64,000 nt of DNA from Megachile rotundata (lineage: Eukaryota; Arthropoda; Insecta; Hymenoptera; Megachilidae), in NCBI RefSeq assembly GCF_050947335.1, contig NC_134985.1, positions 20,141,190-20,205,189 of the forward strand, in the 5' to 3' direction. Under the pieces are notes generated by a model, which was not told the DNA's origin, made no database searches, and was given only the letters and a program-made list of their open reading frames with translations. Every line of letters begins with the position of its first letter. The first letter of the stretch is position 1. A program made the translations under genes and the position numbers. Positions 60,606 through 64,000 of this stretch are shown here, one piece after another.

Positions 60606-62119
60606 CACGTACGTGATTGGAGTTGGATAAGAATGAAAGGGAATCCTTTGCACCCGTTGCCGGCGCACGTGAAAGGAGGCTTAGCACGGTGTCGTTAATA
60701 GAGAAGACGTGGCAAAAAGCGCGAGGACCAACCAGCCCCTCCACGTGTCTCGTTCTACCCTTCACCTCGATCTATCGTTTTGCTCGTTTCCTCTTTTTCT
60801 GCGACCGCGACGCCGTAATTCCCTACCGTGCTTGTGGTCGTTTTAATGCAAGCTGAACGTGGTCTGGGTGAACGGCCAAGATCAAGATCAGCTTCGTAAT
60901 ACGAGGTGGGTGCTCTTTTAGATTCGTTTCACTCGCCTCTCGGCTCTGGGAACGAGGAGATCGATGCTGAGGACACGTTTCACGCCTTTTTATCACCGGT
61001 TTGACAGCTCGACAAGAGGCGTCTTCGAGTTACGTGTACCGTTTTTCCTTCGTTTTCCATCTTTTATTTTCGATGCTGATACTCTCGGTTTCGCTGCCGA
61101 GGTGAAGGTCCTTTGGATAACTTCGACTTTAATATTTGTTGTGTGGTTTCACAGTTCTTGGTTCGTGTTTATCGAGAAATTAGAACTTTGCTTCATGCTG
61201 TTCGTTTTTGCTTGTTTGATCTCACGAGGTATCTTTGAATTGTTTGTATGGGGTAAATTCGTAAATAGAGTTGCAGTATTTTTTTTGGGGGTTCTAGCAT
61301 GATTTCAGGTTTCATTCTATTTCATGTGAGATCTCGTGTGTATCGTTAAATATTTTAATTAGTAATAATCTTCTTCGAGACTCGTTCAAAAGATTATTTT
61401 CTCCGATTTCTTTAAACCTGAAATTTTCTCATCATTCTCATGTTCGATCACGATTTATAATAGCGAAATATTGTTATGTCTATAAAAAGAAAGTATTCGA
61501 TATCTCTAGACCTCACGGAATCGTGTCGATGAATTATCAGATAATTGAATTACCGTTTAGTCTAATTTCTACTCGATACAGTTATCTTTACTGGGATTAT
61601 ATCTTTATGGCAAATTGATTCTTTGGAAAGTTGCGATTTTCGAATCATTTATTTTGTCTACTTTAGTCGATTTAACTCGTGCTCGAAAACTCGCTTTCGC
61701 GACATTTGCATAACATGAATTAAGAATCTAATCGATAATTCAATCAGCGGACAGTAATTAAGGCTTTTACAAACATTTCGCAACACGAAGAATACATTAA
61801 GAAAGTTTCTCATGCGTTTCAATCTATTCCAATGTACTAATGATAATGTTGGGGACTTCTCGTCTCACTTCCGGTCTTTATTTAATGTGCTGAAACGTGC
61901 TTCTCACATGGTTGAAAGTTTATCGACACTGCTGCAATGCAGATTCATATTATATTGGTAGTAAAATGGAGAGTTTGGGATTTAGAGATGTAGGGAATAT
62001 TGGGAATTTGGGATTTTTGGGATTGATACTGGTGTAATGTAGATTTATGTTATTTTGGTAGTAAATTGAAGAGTTTGGGATTTAGAGATGTAGAGGATAT
62101 TGGGAATTTGTGATTTTGG
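60606..62119. other. Intergenic, no supported gene
   Basis: A 112-codon hydrophobic frame at 60964-61302 has no homologue I know and no splice context. From 61.95 kb the sequence becomes GGGATTTAGAGATGTAGG-like words; a block of about 120 bp at 61.93-62.02 kb is repeated at 62.02-62.11 kb. Confidence 0.45.
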
Positions 62120-62685
62120 GATTTTAGGAATTGGGGAATGTAGAAATTGGTGGATGTAGGAATTGGGGATTGTGGAATTTGGGAACGTGGGAATTGGGAA
62201 ATGTGGAATTGGGGAATGTGGAATTGGGAAATGTGGAATCGGGGAATGTAGAATTGGGGAATGTGGAATTGGGGACTATGGGAATTGGGAAATGTGGAAT
62301 TGGGGAATGTGGGAATTGGGGAATGTGGGAGTCGGGGTGTTTGAAATTTGGAATCGTGGGATTTGGGGAATGTGGGAATTGGGAAATGTGGAATCGGGGA
62401 ATGTAGAATTGGGGAATGTGGAATTGGGGACTATGGGAATTGGGAAATGTGGAATTGGGGAATGTGGGAATTGGGGAATGTGGGAGTCGGGGTGTTTGAA
62501 ATTTGGAATCGTGGGATTTGAGGAATGTGGGAATTGGGAAATGTGGAATTGGGAAATGTAGAATTGGGGAATGTGGAATTGGGGAATGTGGGAGTTGGGG
62601 TGTTTGAAATTAGGAATCGTGGTATTTGGGGAATGTGGGAATTGGGAAATGTGGAATTGGGGAATATAGAATTGGTAAATCCAAC
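62120..62685 (+). repeat. G-rich minisatellite related to family C
   Basis: Words GGAATTGGGGAATGT and GGGAATTGGGAAATGT alternate, G-rich strand on plus. A block of about 110 bp containing GGAGTCGGGGTGTTTG recurs three times (around 62.33, 62.48 and 62.60 kb). Long plus and minus frames here are repeat products. Confidence 0.95.
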
Positions 62686-63285
62686 TTTGCAAATCCAAGA
62701 ACCGCAAAAAGAACCTAAATACTGCTCAACAACTCATATAAAACCTACTACATCAAAGTACCTATGGAAACCCCGAACAAAACACTGTTTACAAGATCAA
62801 AAGAAATTCTTCCTAGTTTCTTTTCCACCGTTTCACCGATCGATCTAAAATATTCCCTTTCACGAAACCGAAGATCGGCGGTTCCGGAGGAGGATCTCAA
62901 CGGAGGATCCCCATAGAAATCACGGTAAGTCGATCGTTTTGTATTGCTGCTAAACGATAGGAGAAAGGGAAACTGATCACCTTGCTGCGTAAAACGTACA
63001 AACAGACCAAATTGTGCGACTACATTCCAGAGGTAGGTGAAGCGAAAAGGAAAACGAGCAACGAGGTATCCTTTTCCTAGCGGATCGAGGGACCGTGACA
63101 GTGAACTCTCTCTAGATGAGGAATTCCATTCGAATTCGATTCCGTGTCGACCGTGGAGTCTTTTTGGTCTCTTTACGGGCGGAGTTAAACTTGACCGTTC
63201 GTGAGAACATACCTGTGCGTATAATCGAGGACTAAAAAACATTCGAACACTCTCGTTCGTTTGGTACAAATAGTTTATTATGAAC
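62686..63285. other. Intergenic, no supported gene
   Basis: A 173-codon minus-strand frame (62748-63269) spans this part. It has no recognisable domain and no start context or neighbour that supports it, though its length merits a search. Confidence 0.4.
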
Positions 63286-63289
63286 GTCC

Positions 63290-64000
63290 GGTTTATATGT
63301 TTAGTTAATAGCTTTTTAATAGACGTACTTAATAAATATGATATGGAGTTGCAGTTTCAAGTGACAAACGTTGTATTAATTTATAGTAAACAAGTGTGTA
63401 GAAAGTCATAGAAATAAATAAAAATGATATGAAGTTGCAGTTTCAAGTAGCAAACATTGTATTTGTTTATTGTCAACAAGAATCGAAAAAATTATAGAAA
63501 TAAATAAAAATGATATGAAGTTGCAATTTCAAGTGACAAACGTTGTATTAATTTATAGTAGACAAGTGTGTAGAAAGTCATAGAAATTGATAAAAATGTT
63601 ATGAAGTTGCAGTTTCAAATAACAAACATTGTATCAGTCTATAGACAGCACGAGTCTCAAAAGTCATAGACATTTATAAAAATGCTATGGAGTAATAATT
63701 TCAAGCAACAAATATTATATTAGTTTATAGTCAACAACAGTCTAAAAAGTCATAGAAATAAATAAAAATGATATGAAGTTGCAGTTTCAAGTAGCAAACA
63801 TTGTATTTGTTTATTGTCAACAAGAATCGAAAAAATTATAGAAATAAATAAAAATGATATGAAGTTGCAATTTCAAGTGACAAACGTTGTATTAATTTAT
63901 AGTAGACAAGTGTGTAGAAAGTCATAGAAATTGATAAAAATGTTATGAAGTTGCAGTTTCAAATAACAAACATTGTATCAGTCTATAGACAGCACGAGTC
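63290..64000. repeat. 86 bp tandem array with 344 bp higher-order unit
   Basis: Monomers of about 86 bp carry ATGAAGTTGCAGTTTCAAGT and TAGAAATAAATAAAAATGAT. Four distinguishable monomers form a 344 bp unit: GACAAGTGTGTAG at 63561 recurs at 63905 with near-identical surroundings. The array runs off the right edge. Confidence 0.94.

Noticed and set aside
60964..61302. 112-codon hydrophobic plus-strand frame
   Set aside because: No signal peptide or domain pattern, no splice or promoter context, and hydrophobic residues expected from T-rich sequence.

Overview
The window is nuclear DNA from an animal. Genes are split by short introns with GT..AG borders, several arrays look like eukaryotic minisatellites, and the recognisable proteins are animal housekeeping factors. 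Intron sizes, CpG-rich stretches next to AT-rich ones, and small secreted histidine/glycine-rich proteins suggest an insect. A hymenopteran is my best guess, but this rests on general impression and not on a diagnostic sequence.

Layout. Positions 1-31.8 kb hold no gene I can support. This part is dominated by tandem arrays: a CpG-rich 15-16 bp family with an ACGCGT core (1-890, 3549-4197, 24713-25515, 26815-27535, 28855-29775), a G-rich 16 bp family (11318-11975, 16780-17800, 19866-20695), several AT-rich arrays (2286-2635, 13150-14125, 15490-15755, 22990-23665) and a 257 bp tandem duplication (5292-5805). From 29.8 to 53.9 kb I see no such arrays.

Four conserved genes follow, with coding exons reconstructed here by splice phase: CTCF on the minus strand (31838-35243, 12 coding exons, 717 aa, 11 zinc fingers), a MOSPD2-like gene on the minus strand (37799-40102, 9 exons, 493 aa), VPS26 on the minus strand (42810-44536, 6 exons, 376 aa) and a ZDHHC3/7-type palmitoyltransferase on the plus strand (45836-47115, 6 exons, 287 aa). 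They act in chromatin insulation, ER membrane contacts, retromer sorting and protein S-acylation. Apart from the head-to-head VPS26/ZDHHC pair nothing suggests co-regulation.

From 48.7 kb the genes are small and secreted: a 99 aa peptide precursor with a C-terminal GKRR site (48752-49205), a 520 aa basic secreted protein (51326-53198), and three short secreted proteins of 65, 221 and 155 aa (54664-55057, 55916-57332, 58398-60459 minus). The last four share one architecture: a tiny first coding exon, a 53-62 bp second exon carrying the signal peptide, and a second intron that splits a codon after two bases. Three of the four have a good TATA box, and two carry a nearly identical His-rich motif after the signal peptide. 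This looks like a local cluster of secreted proteins, perhaps cuticular, that expanded by duplication. The window ends in more arrays (62.1-62.7 kb and 63.3 kb to the edge).
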